From: an uncultured Spirochaetota bacterium
GTDB taxonomy: Bacteria; Spirochaetota; UBA4802; UBA5368
Assembly: GCA_937864375.1 (NCBI GenBank)
Contig: CALMJO010000423.1
Coordinates: 1-5,142, forward strand
Direction of reading: 5' to 3'
DNA length: 5,142 bases
Positions 1 to 5,142 of this stretch are shown in pieces; the first letter of the stretch is position 1; the number at the start of each line of letters is the position of its first letter. The translations under genes and the position numbers were made by a program. A model generated the notes under the pieces. That model saw only the letters and a list, made by a program, of their open reading frames with translations, searched no databases and was not told the DNA's origin.

Positions 1-6
1 CTGAAA

Positions 7-48
7 GTGGCAGGTATTTCCCGGAACGGGTGGCAGGTTACGCCGGAA
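7..48. repeat. Two-copy 23-bp imperfect direct repeat at the window edge
   Basis: GTGGCAGGT occurs at 7-15 and again at 30-38, exactly 23 bp apart. Each copy is followed by a variable 6-7 bases and then CCGGAA. The first copy is complete and the second has diverged in its middle. The period is not a multiple of three and no gene covers it, so it is more likely intergenic than protein repeat. The array may continue to the left of the window. Confidence 0.55.
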
Positions 49-122
49 TTTCTACTGTCAGTAATAAATCAAAACAAAAAATATTATCTCCCCTATCTCT
101 TAAATCCCCCCATCTCCCTTTC

Positions 123-1070
123 TTACACGCCTTTTCTTTCCGGTTCGTCGGCGAATTTCACGTCGCCAATAAGCCTGTCCAGGTTGGGGGCGCGCACGCC
201 GCCGGCCATGCGGCCCCGCACCGGGGTCGCGCCATGGTCCTTCACGAGGAGGGGATTCCCCGCGGCCGATTCCGGGTACTCGGCGTATTCGGTCACGTAC
301 AGGGGAACGCCGAGCGAATGCGCCGACTTGCCCGCCTCGAAGATCCCGCCCTCTTCCGGCGCCTCGACGATGTAGACCGCGCGGGAGAGCGCGCAGGCGA
401 TCTTGTTTCTCCGGATCGCGTTGAACTGCGAATATTCCTTCCTGAATTCGAAGGGCGACACGAAGAGCATCCCGTCGGGATTGTAGACGTCCCTGAGCGT
501 TTCGGGGACCGATAGGTGCGCGAAGCCGCAGGGAAGGAGGGCGATGGTCGCGCCCCCGTTCTCGAGCGCCGACCGGTGGGCGATCATGTCGACGCCCCTC
601 GCGAAGCCGCTCACGACCGTGATGAAATGGCTTACCAGCTCCTTCGCGGCGAGGTAGGCGATCATCTCTCCCTTCTCGCTTGCCTTTTTTTCGCCCAGGA
701 CGGCCGCGCCCCGGGTCGACAGGAGAGCCTTGTTGCCGTAGCAATACAGCACGGGAGGCATGGCGCTTCCCAGCACTGTCTCCAGCCTGTGGGGATAGGA
801 TTCGTCAAAGAAGAGCACGATGTCGACTCCGGCGTCCAGGAGGGCAAAGTATTCCTCCTCCACGGCCTCCAGCCGGGTGCGCGCCTGGAACACGACGGAG
901 GCCTGCGAGGGCGTAAGCCCGAGCTCCCTCTCCAGCTCGCCCTGCGTGAGATCGAAGGCATCGGTGACGGTGATGCCCAGGCGGACGAGCGCGTCGTGCA
1001 GCGCGCGCAGGAGCACGGGCCCTGCGCCCCTGGTGTCGTTCAGCGCGATCCAGTATTTGCGGCTTCCCAT
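123..1070 (-). CDS. Divergent DprA/Smf-like Rossmann-fold protein
   Basis: The 315-residue product resembles DprA/Smf, the cytoplasmic protein that binds incoming single-stranded DNA and loads RecA during transformation. A helical N-terminal part (LTQGELERELGLTPSQAS near residues 41-58) is followed by the family pattern SYPHRLETV (91-99) and PPVLYCYG (105-112). The Rossmann core then shows SGFARGVD (154-161), H165 and GG 172-173, with RRNKIACALSRAVYIVEA at 220-237. Two loops differ: the usual GSR is LGEK (125-128), and the usual SGSL-TA is GGIFEAG (241-247). Only about 30 residues follow the core, so the usual C-terminal winged helix is absent. The start is ATG 1070, with AAGGGT four bases upstream. 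An in-frame GTG at 1112 would add 14 residues but has no ribosome site. No competence or topA neighbour is visible. It belongs to the wider SLOG/DprA superfamily, so a role other than transformation is possible; the fold is more certain than the function. Confidence 0.85.
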   Translation of the reverse strand: MGSRKYWIALNDTRGAGPVLLRALHDALVRLGITVTDAFDLTQGELERELGLTPSQASVVFQARTRLEAVEEEYFALLDAGVDIVLFFDESYPHRLETVLGSAMPPVLYCYGNKALLSTRGAAVLGEKKASEKGEMIAYLAAKELVSHFITVVSGFARGVDMIAHRSALENGGATIALLPCGFAHLSVPETLRDVYNPDGMLFVSPFEFRKEYSQFNAIRRNKIACALSRAVYIVEAPEEGGIFEAGKSAHSLGVPLYVTEYAEYPESAAGNPLLVKDHGATPVRGRMAGGVRAPNLDRLIGDVKFADEPERKGV

Positions 1071-1073
1071 TAT

Positions 1074-1079
1074 ACCCTT
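1074..1079 (-). promoter_or_regulatory. Ribosome binding site of the DprA-like gene
   Basis: On the minus strand AAGGGT lies four bases before ATG 1070. No comparable site precedes the upstream in-frame GTG at 1112, so this motif decides the start in favour of the ATG. Confidence 0.5.
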
Positions 1080-1137
1080 GCGATTTTGTGTGATATTCGC
1101 TGGAGATATCACAAAAATAAAATTATGAGTTCAATTT

Positions 1138-1165
1138 ATTATATCGCTTTTTTGGACTTTGTTGA
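1138..1165 (-). promoter_or_regulatory. Candidate sigma-70 promoter of the DprA-like gene
   Basis: The minus strand reads a perfect TATAAT (1143-1138). TCAACA (1165-1160) lies 16 bases upstream and matches TTGACA at four of six positions. Transcription would begin near 1131 and give a leader of about 60 bases before ATG 1070. That leader includes the alternative GTG at 1112. The region is AT-rich, so chance matches to TATAAT are possible. Confidence 0.5.
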
Positions 1166-1255
1166 GTATTGCGCCCGTAAATTTCATAAAATAGGCGAAA
1201 TACTTGTAAATCGTCATTGACACAAAAAGCCATGGTTCTACTGTTTATCCTAAAG

Positions 1256-1295
1256 GCGCGCGGGTACGGTTCGCACGCTGGACCCGCCGGCGCGC
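1256..1295. other. GC-rich imperfect inverted repeat upstream of the acyl-CoA dehydrogenase gene
   Basis: The left arm GCGCGCGGGT (1256-1265) pairs with the right arm ACCCGCCGGCGCGC (1282-1295). The pairing has a four-base bulge and a 16-base loop. The GC-rich island stands out inside an otherwise AT-rich gap between divergent genes. No T-tract follows, so it does not look like a terminator. It could be an operator, a leader RNA structure or a remnant of a dispersed palindromic repeat; the sequence does not say which. Confidence 0.4.
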
Positions 1296-1331
1296 TGCGA
1301 AGGATTTATTACGCAGGACCGCATGTCAACG

Positions 1332-1337
1332 TATATT
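1332..1337 (+). promoter_or_regulatory. Possible -10 box for the acyl-CoA dehydrogenase gene
   Basis: TATATT matches the -10 consensus at five of six positions and lies 43 bases before the start codon. No good -35 box is found 16-18 bases upstream, so the promoter would be weak or activator-dependent. The assignment is tentative. Confidence 0.25.
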
Positions 1338-1368
1338 GCATTATTTTCACATTAATTTCTTTAACCTG

Positions 1369-1374
1369 AGGAGG
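1369..1374 (+). promoter_or_regulatory. Consensus ribosome binding site of the acyl-CoA dehydrogenase gene
   Basis: AGGAGG lies five bases before ATG 1380. This is a full Shine-Dalgarno match at good spacing, which fixes the start codon and suggests efficient translation. Confidence 0.9.
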
Positions 1375-1379
1375 TTGCC

Positions 1380-3251
1380 ATGGCTCTCAACCCGTTAGTG
1401 GACTCACGGGACGTGAGGTTTATTCTGTTCGAAATGCTCGATGTCGAAAAACTCAGCAAGTACGCACCCTACGCGGAATTCGATCGCGATACCTACGAGG
1501 CGACGATGGACCTGGCCGAGCAGGTCGCGGTGGAGCAGCTGTATCCGGCGAACAAGGAAGGCGACAAGGCCGGATGCGTCTTCAAGCCCGATACCAAGGA
1601 AGTCATCGTTCCCGAGGCTTACAGGCCCGCGATAAAGGCGTATTACGAGGGAGGTTTCATGGGGATGGCCGACAAGCCGGACCATGGCGGAATGGGGCTC
1701 CCCAACGCGATTACCTGGGCATGCTATGAATATTTCATGGCGGCAAATTACCCGCTCGTGATGTATCCCGGCCTCTCGCACGGCGCCATGGAGCTCATCC
1801 ACGAGTTCGGCACCGAGGAGCAGATACACACGTACTGCGAAAAGATAATGAGCGGCGAGTGGGGCGGGACCATGTGTCTCACCGAGCCCGATGCCGGCTC
1901 CGACGTGGGCGCCCTCAAGACCAAGGCCGTAAAACAGGCCGACGGCTCCTACCTGATCACCGGCCAGAAGATCTTCATCTCCTCCGGCGAAAACAACCTT
2001 TACAGCAACAATATCCACCCGGTGCTCGCACGCATCGAGGGCGACCCCAAGGGCACGAAGGGGATCTCGATCTTCATCGTTCCCAAGTACCTCGTCAACA
2101 AGGACGGGTCTAACGGCGAGTATAACGACGTAGCATGCGCCGGCATAGAGCACAAGATGGGAATCAAGGGCTCCGCGACCTGTACGCTGTCGTTCGGCGA
2201 CAACGGGAAATGCAAGGGCTTCCTCCTGGGCCAGGAGCGCCAGGGCATGAAGATCATGTTCCGCATGATGAACTATGCGCGCATGGGCGTTGCCCTTCAG
2301 GGCCAGGGCGTCGCATCGGCCGCCTACATGCACGCCGCGACCTACGCGAAAAACCGCAAGCAGGGCGCGCACGTCACCCAGATGCTGAACCCGGAAGCCG
2401 CCTCGGTTTCCATAAGCCAGCACCCGGACGTGAAGCGCATGCTCCTGTGGATGAAGTCGCATGTCGAGGGACAGAGGGCGCTGTGCTACTTCATGTTCCA
2501 GAACATCGACCTTTCGGTCGTGACGCAGGGCGACGAGGCGAAAGAGGCGCTCGGTCTTGTTGAGCTTCTTACCCCCATCGCGAAGGCCGGCTGCTCCGAC
2601 ATGGCGACGCTCATCGCGTCCGAAGCCATGCAGGTATACGGCGGCTACGGCTACACCAGTGAATATCCCGTCGAGCAGTACATGCGCGACGCGAAGATCA
2701 CGGCCATTTACGAAGGGACCAACGGCATCCAGTCGATGGACCTCACGATGCGCAAGATCCTCATGAACCCCGAGCAGTTCAACCTGAACGCGTGGCGCAA
2801 GCGCGTTGACGCCACGCTCGCGAAGGCGAAGGGCGTCGTCGAGGACAAGTACATCGACCTGGTCAAGAAGGGCATGGAGAAGCTCACCGAGGTCATCGAG
2901 ATGATGAAGAAGCAGATGGGCGAAGGCAAGTTCCTCCACCTGTTCATGAACGCGACGCCGCTGCAGATGGCCATGTACAAGCTCGCGCTTGCGTGGATAC
3001 ACCTGTGGATGCTCACGCTCACCATACCCAAGATGAAGGAGCTCGTGGGCGACAAGAAGGGCCCGGAGCGCGATGCGCTCCTGAAAGACAATGCCGAGGC
3101 GGCGTACTTCTCCGGCAAGGTCATCTCCGGCCAGTTCTACATCGGCGCCGAATTCCCCAAGTATTTTGGAATGATGGACGCCATTCTCTGGGGCGAGACG
3201 GCCGTCATCAAGGCGACCGACGAGGCCTTCACGGGCATGCTCGCCGAGTAG
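1380..3251 (+). CDS. Acyl-CoA dehydrogenase, long (~600-residue) FadE/DmdC-like class
   Basis: The 623-residue flavoprotein is predicted to oxidise an acyl-CoA thioester to the trans-2-enoyl-CoA in beta-oxidation or a related acid-degradation pathway, passing electrons to electron-transfer flavoprotein. Family signature 1 is complete (CLTEPDAGSDVGA, 166-178). Signature 2 (Q418 to D437, containing GGYGY) is present except that Q433 replaces the usual Lys/Arg. The IYEGTNGIQ motif supplies the likely catalytic base E445. Domain order is an N-terminal extension (1-~80), alpha-helical N domain, beta middle domain (~165-275), four-helix C domain (~285-460), then an extra C-terminal domain (~470-623). 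That tail is typical of the large class, which includes 3-methylmercaptopropionyl-CoA dehydrogenase (DmdC) and broad-range enzymes. Substrate cannot be read from sequence. No signal peptide or membrane segment is evident. AGGAGG precedes ATG 1380, and a strong terminator begins 25 bases after the stop, so it is probably monocistronic. The gene appears intact. Confidence 0.95.
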   Translation: MALNPLVDSRDVRFILFEMLDVEKLSKYAPYAEFDRDTYEATMDLAEQVAVEQLYPANKEGDKAGCVFKPDTKEVIVPEAYRPAIKAYYEGGFMGMADKPDHGGMGLPNAITWACYEYFMAANYPLVMYPGLSHGAMELIHEFGTEEQIHTYCEKIMSGEWGGTMCLTEPDAGSDVGALKTKAVKQADGSYLITGQKIFISSGENNLYSNNIHPVLARIEGDPKGTKGISIFIVPKYLVNKDGSNGEYNDVACAGIEHKMGIKGSATCTLSFGDNGKCKGFLLGQERQGMKIMFRMMNYARMGVALQGQGVASAAYMHAATYAKNRKQGAHVTQMLNPEAASVSISQHPDVKRMLLWMKSHVEGQRALCYFMFQNIDLSVVTQGDEAKEALGLVELLTPIAKAGCSDMATLIASEAMQVYGGYGYTSEYPVEQYMRDAKITAIYEGTNGIQSMDLTMRKILMNPEQFNLNAWRKRVDATLAKAKGVVEDKYIDLVKKGMEKLTEVIEMMKKQMGEGKFLHLFMNATPLQMAMYKLALAWIHLWMLTLTIPKMKELVGDKKGPERDALLKDNAEAAYFSGKVISGQFYIGAEFPKYFGMMDAILWGETAVIKATDEAFTGMLAE

Positions 3252-3275
3252 CATTCGTCAATTCTTACAAAATGC

Positions 3276-3310
3276 CAGGGGCGCGGATGCGAATCCGCGC
3301 CCCTGTTTTT
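3276..3310 (+). terminator. Rho-independent terminator of the acyl-CoA dehydrogenase gene
   Basis: A perfect 13-bp stem (3276-3288 with 3293-3305) is closed by a GCGA tetraloop of the GNRA type and followed by TTTTT (3306-3310). It starts 25 bases after the dehydrogenase stop codon. Read from the other strand, TTTT follows after a three-base gap, so it may also stop transcripts from the convergent ATPase gene, though less well. Confidence 0.92.
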
Positions 3311-3311
3311 G

Positions 3312-3330
3312 TGCGCCCGGCACGGGCGCA
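3312..3330. other. Second perfect hairpin next to the terminator
   Basis: TGCGCCCG (3312-3319) and CGGGCGCA (3323-3330) form a perfect 8-bp stem with a three-base loop. It lies directly after the terminator T-run. No T-tract follows on either strand, so it is not a second intrinsic terminator by itself. It could protect a 3' end or act in the convergent direction. Confidence 0.5.
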
Positions 3331-3358
3331 CGCATGATTGTAGACGGATCAGGCGAGC

Positions 3359-3414
3359 GTGTCCGCCGTTAGGCGGCGGGTCTTAACGCATCATCGTCCG
3401 TTATGTCGGGACAC
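3359..3414. repeat. 56-bp stretch bounded by imperfect inverted repeats
   Basis: GTGTCC at 3359-3364 is mirrored by GGACAC at 3409-3414. Similarity extends loosely inward: the left end reads GTGTCCGCCGTTAGGCGG, and the reverse complement of the right end reads GTGTCCCGACATAACGG. A small internal hairpin (CCGCC 3363-3367 with GGCGG 3372-3376) lies in the left arm. The right end abuts the stop codon of the ATPase gene (3415-3417). It may be a remnant of a small palindromic or mobile element, or chance symmetry in a GC-rich spacer. Confidence 0.35.
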
Positions 3415-4596
3415 CTACCGCCATGCATCCAGTAAAAACTCCTTCAGTTTCGCGATGGGAATCGTCCTGGGAAGGATGTGCTTGCCTTCCTGATGACAGG
3501 TGTAGATGGGCCGTCGCGATTGGCCAAAAACCTTTTTGAATTCCGGGTATTTCGCGTGAGCGCCGGATTCCGGTGGACTGGTTTTCGCTTCCAGGAACAT
3601 GTAATCACCCGGGTTCCTCTGGATGACAAAGTCGATTTCTTCCCCGTCCCGGCTGCGCCAGTGGAACAGCTGCCAGCCGAGCTGGTGATTGATGATGAGT
3701 TTATACAGTTCGGCAAACACGAGGTTCTCGAAAAGGTGTCCCTGCTGCGGCGAGGTAAGTATCGGTTCCGGGGAGGTCCATCCCTGCAAACGACAGGCGA
3801 TACCGGTGTCCAGGAAATAGACTTTCGGGGATTTGATGAGACGGCTCGACAGGTTGGAGGAAAACGGCATGACGAGTGCCAGCACGTGCATGCGTTCCAG
3901 CACGGATACCCATTCCTTGATCGTTTTCGCATCGACCCCGGCGTCGGTTCCCAGGCCGGCCAGGTCGAGTATCTCTCCGGTCCTGCCCGCCAGCAGGCGC
4001 AGGCATTTAAGAAATTCACGGCTTTTGTGGATTCCCGCCGCCAGGACGATATCCTTTTCGATATAGCTGTTGATGTAGTCGTCCAGATACTTTTTTGGAT
4101 CGCGCCCGCCCGTCGCATGCAGTTCGGGCCACCCGCCCGTATAGATGATGTTCTGGATGGACACAGGGCGGGCGTTCAGTATTTCGGCGACGCTCAGGGT
4201 GTTCATGTCGAAAAAGCTTGCGCGACCGGCAAGGCTTTCCTTGACGGAGCGGTCCATCATGATCTGGTTGGAGCCCGTGAGGCGCAGGATGGTGCGGCGT
4301 GGTCCCTTGTGTTCACGCTTGTAAAGGTCCACCATGCGCTTCAACGAGGGGAACAGGGCTGGTGCATGGTGGGCTTCGTCGATGAAAAGCTTCATCGAAT
4401 CGAATTGACTCAGGAATAGCTCGGGATCGTTCTGAGCCAGCTCACGCAGCGCGGGATCGTCAAGGGACAGTTCCTTGAATTCGGGATCGAGACGCAGGAG
4501 AAGGCTCGTTTTCCCGCATTGCCGGGGACCACGAATTACCTGTACCGGATCGGTATTACTGCGAATGGTCTCTGCTATGTCTCGTTCTATCCACAC
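3415..4596 (-). CDS. AAA_14/DUF4143 ATPase with PD-(D/E)XK-like C-terminal domain
   Basis: The 393-residue product has the standard layout of the AAA_14-DUF4143 family, which is widespread and patchily distributed in bacteria and archaea and has no settled function. Walker A is GPRQCGKT (23-30, K29) and Walker B is KLFIDEAH (69-76, D73/E74). LTGSNQ (106-111) looks like sensor 1. GRASFFDMNTLSVAEI (124-139) is a family-typical stretch. The DUF4143 part covers about 145-340 and includes a probable winged-helix segment (~195-240). The C-terminal residues E290, D322 (GEEIDF) and E336-A-K338 fit a PD-(D/E)XK nuclease-like core, so ATP-driven DNA handling is plausible but unproven. Length is normal and all motifs are intact. 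The GTG start at 4596 is nearly forced: an in-frame TAA lies seven codons upstream and the next Met is residue 68, beyond Walker A. No Shine-Dalgarno site is visible. It is convergent with the dehydrogenase gene and has no partner on its own strand. Confidence 0.9.
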   Translation of the reverse strand: MWIERDIAETIRSNTDPVQVIRGPRQCGKTSLLLRLDPEFKELSLDDPALRELAQNDPELFLSQFDSMKLFIDEAHHAPALFPSLKRMVDLYKREHKGPRRTILRLTGSNQIMMDRSVKESLAGRASFFDMNTLSVAEILNARPVSIQNIIYTGGWPELHATGGRDPKKYLDDYINSYIEKDIVLAAGIHKSREFLKCLRLLAGRTGEILDLAGLGTDAGVDAKTIKEWVSVLERMHVLALVMPFSSNLSSRLIKSPKVYFLDTGIACRLQGWTSPEPILTSPQQGHLFENLVFAELYKLIINHQLGWQLFHWRSRDGEEIDFVIQRNPGDYMFLEAKTSPPESGAHAKYPEFKKVFGQSRRPIYTCHQEGKHILPRTIPIAKLKEFLLDAWR

Positions 4597-4603
4597 TCTG
4601 GCA

Positions 4604-4632
4604 ATTACGGAGTATTATTCCGTATGTGTCAA
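4604..4632 (-). promoter_or_regulatory. Candidate promoter and operator-like palindrome of the ATPase gene
   Basis: The minus strand has an exact TTGACA (4632-4627), a 17-base spacer, and CGTAAT (4609-4604), which matches TATAAT at four of six positions. The inverted repeat TACGGA (4606-4611) / TCCGTA (4619-4624) occupies most of the spacer and part of the -10 box, as an operator would. Transcription would begin close to 4597, immediately before GTG 4596, so the message may have no leader. Confidence 0.45.
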
Positions 4633-4648
4633 GAATAAAAATTGCAGC

Positions 4649-4862
4649 CTTCATCCAGGGGATTATTGCCGGGTAAGGTCTGATTTATTAAAGACACTCT
4701 TCCCGGGAATGGGCTTATGCGGGGATCATGAAGCAGCGTGCAAGTTAAATTTTAAGCTTCCAGCAAGGGGGCTTTTTGCCGGGGAAGGAAAGCTTCAAAA
4801 AAGAGCTTACTTCCGAGAAGAGGGGTTATGTCCGGGAACTCTTCCCCGGAAAAAGGACGCGG
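4649..4862. repeat. Four degenerate ~55-bp tandem repeats
   Basis: Four units begin at 4649, 4699, 4757 and 4810 (50, 58, 53 and 53 bases). Each opens with CTTC or CTTCC. After 5-8 variable bases comes a G-run, then a TT-rich segment (TTAT or TTTT), then a CCGGG-like block; the second halves diverge. The best-conserved match is between units 2 and 3 (GGGCTTATG-CGGGGA against GGGCTTTTTGCCGGGGA). Unit 4 contains a local inverted repeat, TCCGGG (4831-4836) / CCCGGA (4845-4850). A possible fifth, badly decayed unit starts near 4863. No gene on either strand explains it. It could be a decayed minisatellite, a series of RNA hairpins or protein-binding sites. Confidence 0.5.
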
Positions 4863-4884
4863 TTTCCAGGATGCTCAACCGCAT

Positions 4885-4942
4885 ATTTGCGCATTCACGC
4901 CGTGGCATGTCATCTCCTTCAATCCCCCTGAATTTGCGCATT
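4885..4942 (+). repeat. Paired 11-mer ATTTGCGCATT upstream of the broken small gene
   Basis: ATTTGCGCATT occurs at 4885-4895 and again at 4932-4942, 47 bp apart. Each copy centres on the palindrome TGCGCA. The second copy overlaps the first two bases of an exact TTGACA at 4941-4946. That is where repressor or autoregulator sites for the downstream reading frame would be expected. Confidence 0.45.
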
Positions 4943-4969
4943 GACAGGATGATATTTCCGTGCTCGAAT
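4941..4969 (+). promoter_or_regulatory. Candidate promoter for the small ORF at the right edge
   Basis: An exact TTGACA (4941-4946) is followed by a 17-base spacer and TCGAAT (4964-4969), which matches TATAAT at four of six positions. A weak ribosome site, CGAGG (4977-4981), lies ten bases before ATG 4992. Together they would give the downstream frame a short leader. Confidence 0.4.
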
Positions 4970-4991
4970 AGTAAATCGAGGCAATCAAAAG

Positions 4992-5142
4992 ATGCGGTCA
5001 GCCAAACCCGTGATCAGAATATTGGAGCAGGATAACGGAACCGACTCATGGTCCTTCTGGACGTCGAAAACTCCGGCGGAGAGGGTTGAGGCCGTTTGAA
5101 CGATACGCGAGCACTACTATGGCATGCTGGGGTATACCGAAC
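4992..5142 (+). pseudogene. Small ORF with in-frame stop, partial at the window edge (possible toxin-antitoxin-type component)
   Basis: From ATG 4992 the frame encodes MRSAKPVIRILEQD, then SWSFWTSKTPAERVEAV, and meets TGA at 5097-5099. The same frame continues as TIREHYYGMLGYTE to the window end. The two parts read as one: a W-x-S-K-x-P-x-E-R-x-x-A-V stretch followed by R-E-x-Y-Y-G resembles small uncharacterised proteins of about 80 residues. From memory, these are often encoded just before nucleotidyltransferase-like (AbiEii-type) genes. One base change, for example CGA to TGA, would explain the stop. CGAGG lies ten bases upstream and a promoter-like sequence lies before that. Alternatives are a genuine 35-residue peptide, a sequencing error, or chance similarity. 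The gene that would follow is outside the window. Confidence 0.4.

Noticed and set aside
53..63. Palindrome TACTGTCAGTA downstream of the DprA-like gene
   Set aside because: Its arms are only five bases and no T-tract is suitably placed on the minus strand, so it supports neither a terminator nor a specific operator.
86..122. G-quadruplex or terminator in the minus-strand purine tract after the DprA-like gene
   Set aside because: The G-runs do not give four separated runs of three or more with short loops, and no stem precedes the nearby T-rich segment.
1217..1251. TTGACA at 1217-1222 with TATCCT at 1246-1251 as the dehydrogenase promoter
   Set aside because: The spacing is 23 bases, far from 16-18. 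At proper spacing the hexamer is ACTGTT, a poor -10 box.
1404..3254. Long minus-strand open frame opposite the acyl-CoA dehydrogenase gene
   Set aside because: It is a shadow of the strongly supported plus-strand gene. Its translation shows no recognisable domain, and the plus strand has the ribosome site, motifs and terminator.
4649..4862. CRISPR array
   Set aside because: The repeats are too diverged and irregular in length, there are no constant repeats with unique spacers, and no cas gene is present.
4475..5035. Plus-strand open frame of 186 codons crossing the ATPase start and the repeat block
   Set aside because: It begins antisense inside the ATPase gene, lacks a ribosome site and has a composition unlike a folded protein. 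The 18-19 residue periodicity simply reflects the DNA repeats.
5097..5099. TGA as a selenocysteine codon
   Set aside because: The position matches no known selenoprotein context, and no convincing SECIS-like hairpin is seen in the 43 bases that follow. A point mutation is simpler.

Overview
This 5.1-kb bacterial window carries three intact genes, one broken partial gene and several repeat-rich intergenic stretches. The ORFs are GC-rich with long AT-richer gaps. Shine-Dalgarno sites, a Rho-independent terminator and sigma-70-like hexamers are visible. The large acyl-CoA dehydrogenase (about 620 residues) is of a class common in anaerobic fatty-acid oxidisers such as Desulfobacterota, Spirochaetota and related environmental lineages. 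The phylum cannot be fixed from this sequence alone.

Layout, left to right. Bases 1-122 hold two copies of a 23-bp imperfect direct repeat and a pyrimidine-rich tract. Bases 123-1070 (minus) encode a divergent DprA/Smf-like Rossmann protein without the usual C-terminal winged helix. Bases 1071-1379 form a divergent promoter region with a good minus-strand -10 box, a GC-rich inverted repeat and a consensus AGGAGG site. Bases 1380-3251 (plus) encode the acyl-CoA dehydrogenase, followed at once by a strong terminator hairpin with a GCGA loop. Bases 3312-3414 hold a second hairpin and a small element bounded by GTGTCC/GGACAC. Bases 3415-4596 (minus) encode an AAA_14/DUF4143 ATPase with a PD-(D/E)XK-like C-terminus, convergent with the dehydrogenase. 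Bases 4597-4991 contain no convincing gene. They hold a likely promoter for the ATPase, four degenerate ~55-bp tandem repeats, a pair of identical 11-mers and a promoter-like sequence. From base 4992 a small plus-strand reading frame is interrupted by TGA at 5097-5099 and runs out of the window.

The genes do not form one pathway. The dehydrogenase looks like a monocistronic housekeeping beta-oxidation gene. The DprA-like protein and the DUF4143 ATPase are solitary, accessory-type genes on the opposite strand. The right end, with its repeats, DUF4143 ATPase and decayed small ORF, looks like a turnover zone of accessory genes. No complete new multi-gene system is visible. The leads most worth following are the divergent DprA-like protein, the tandem-repeat block, and the decayed small gene with its paired 11-mers.
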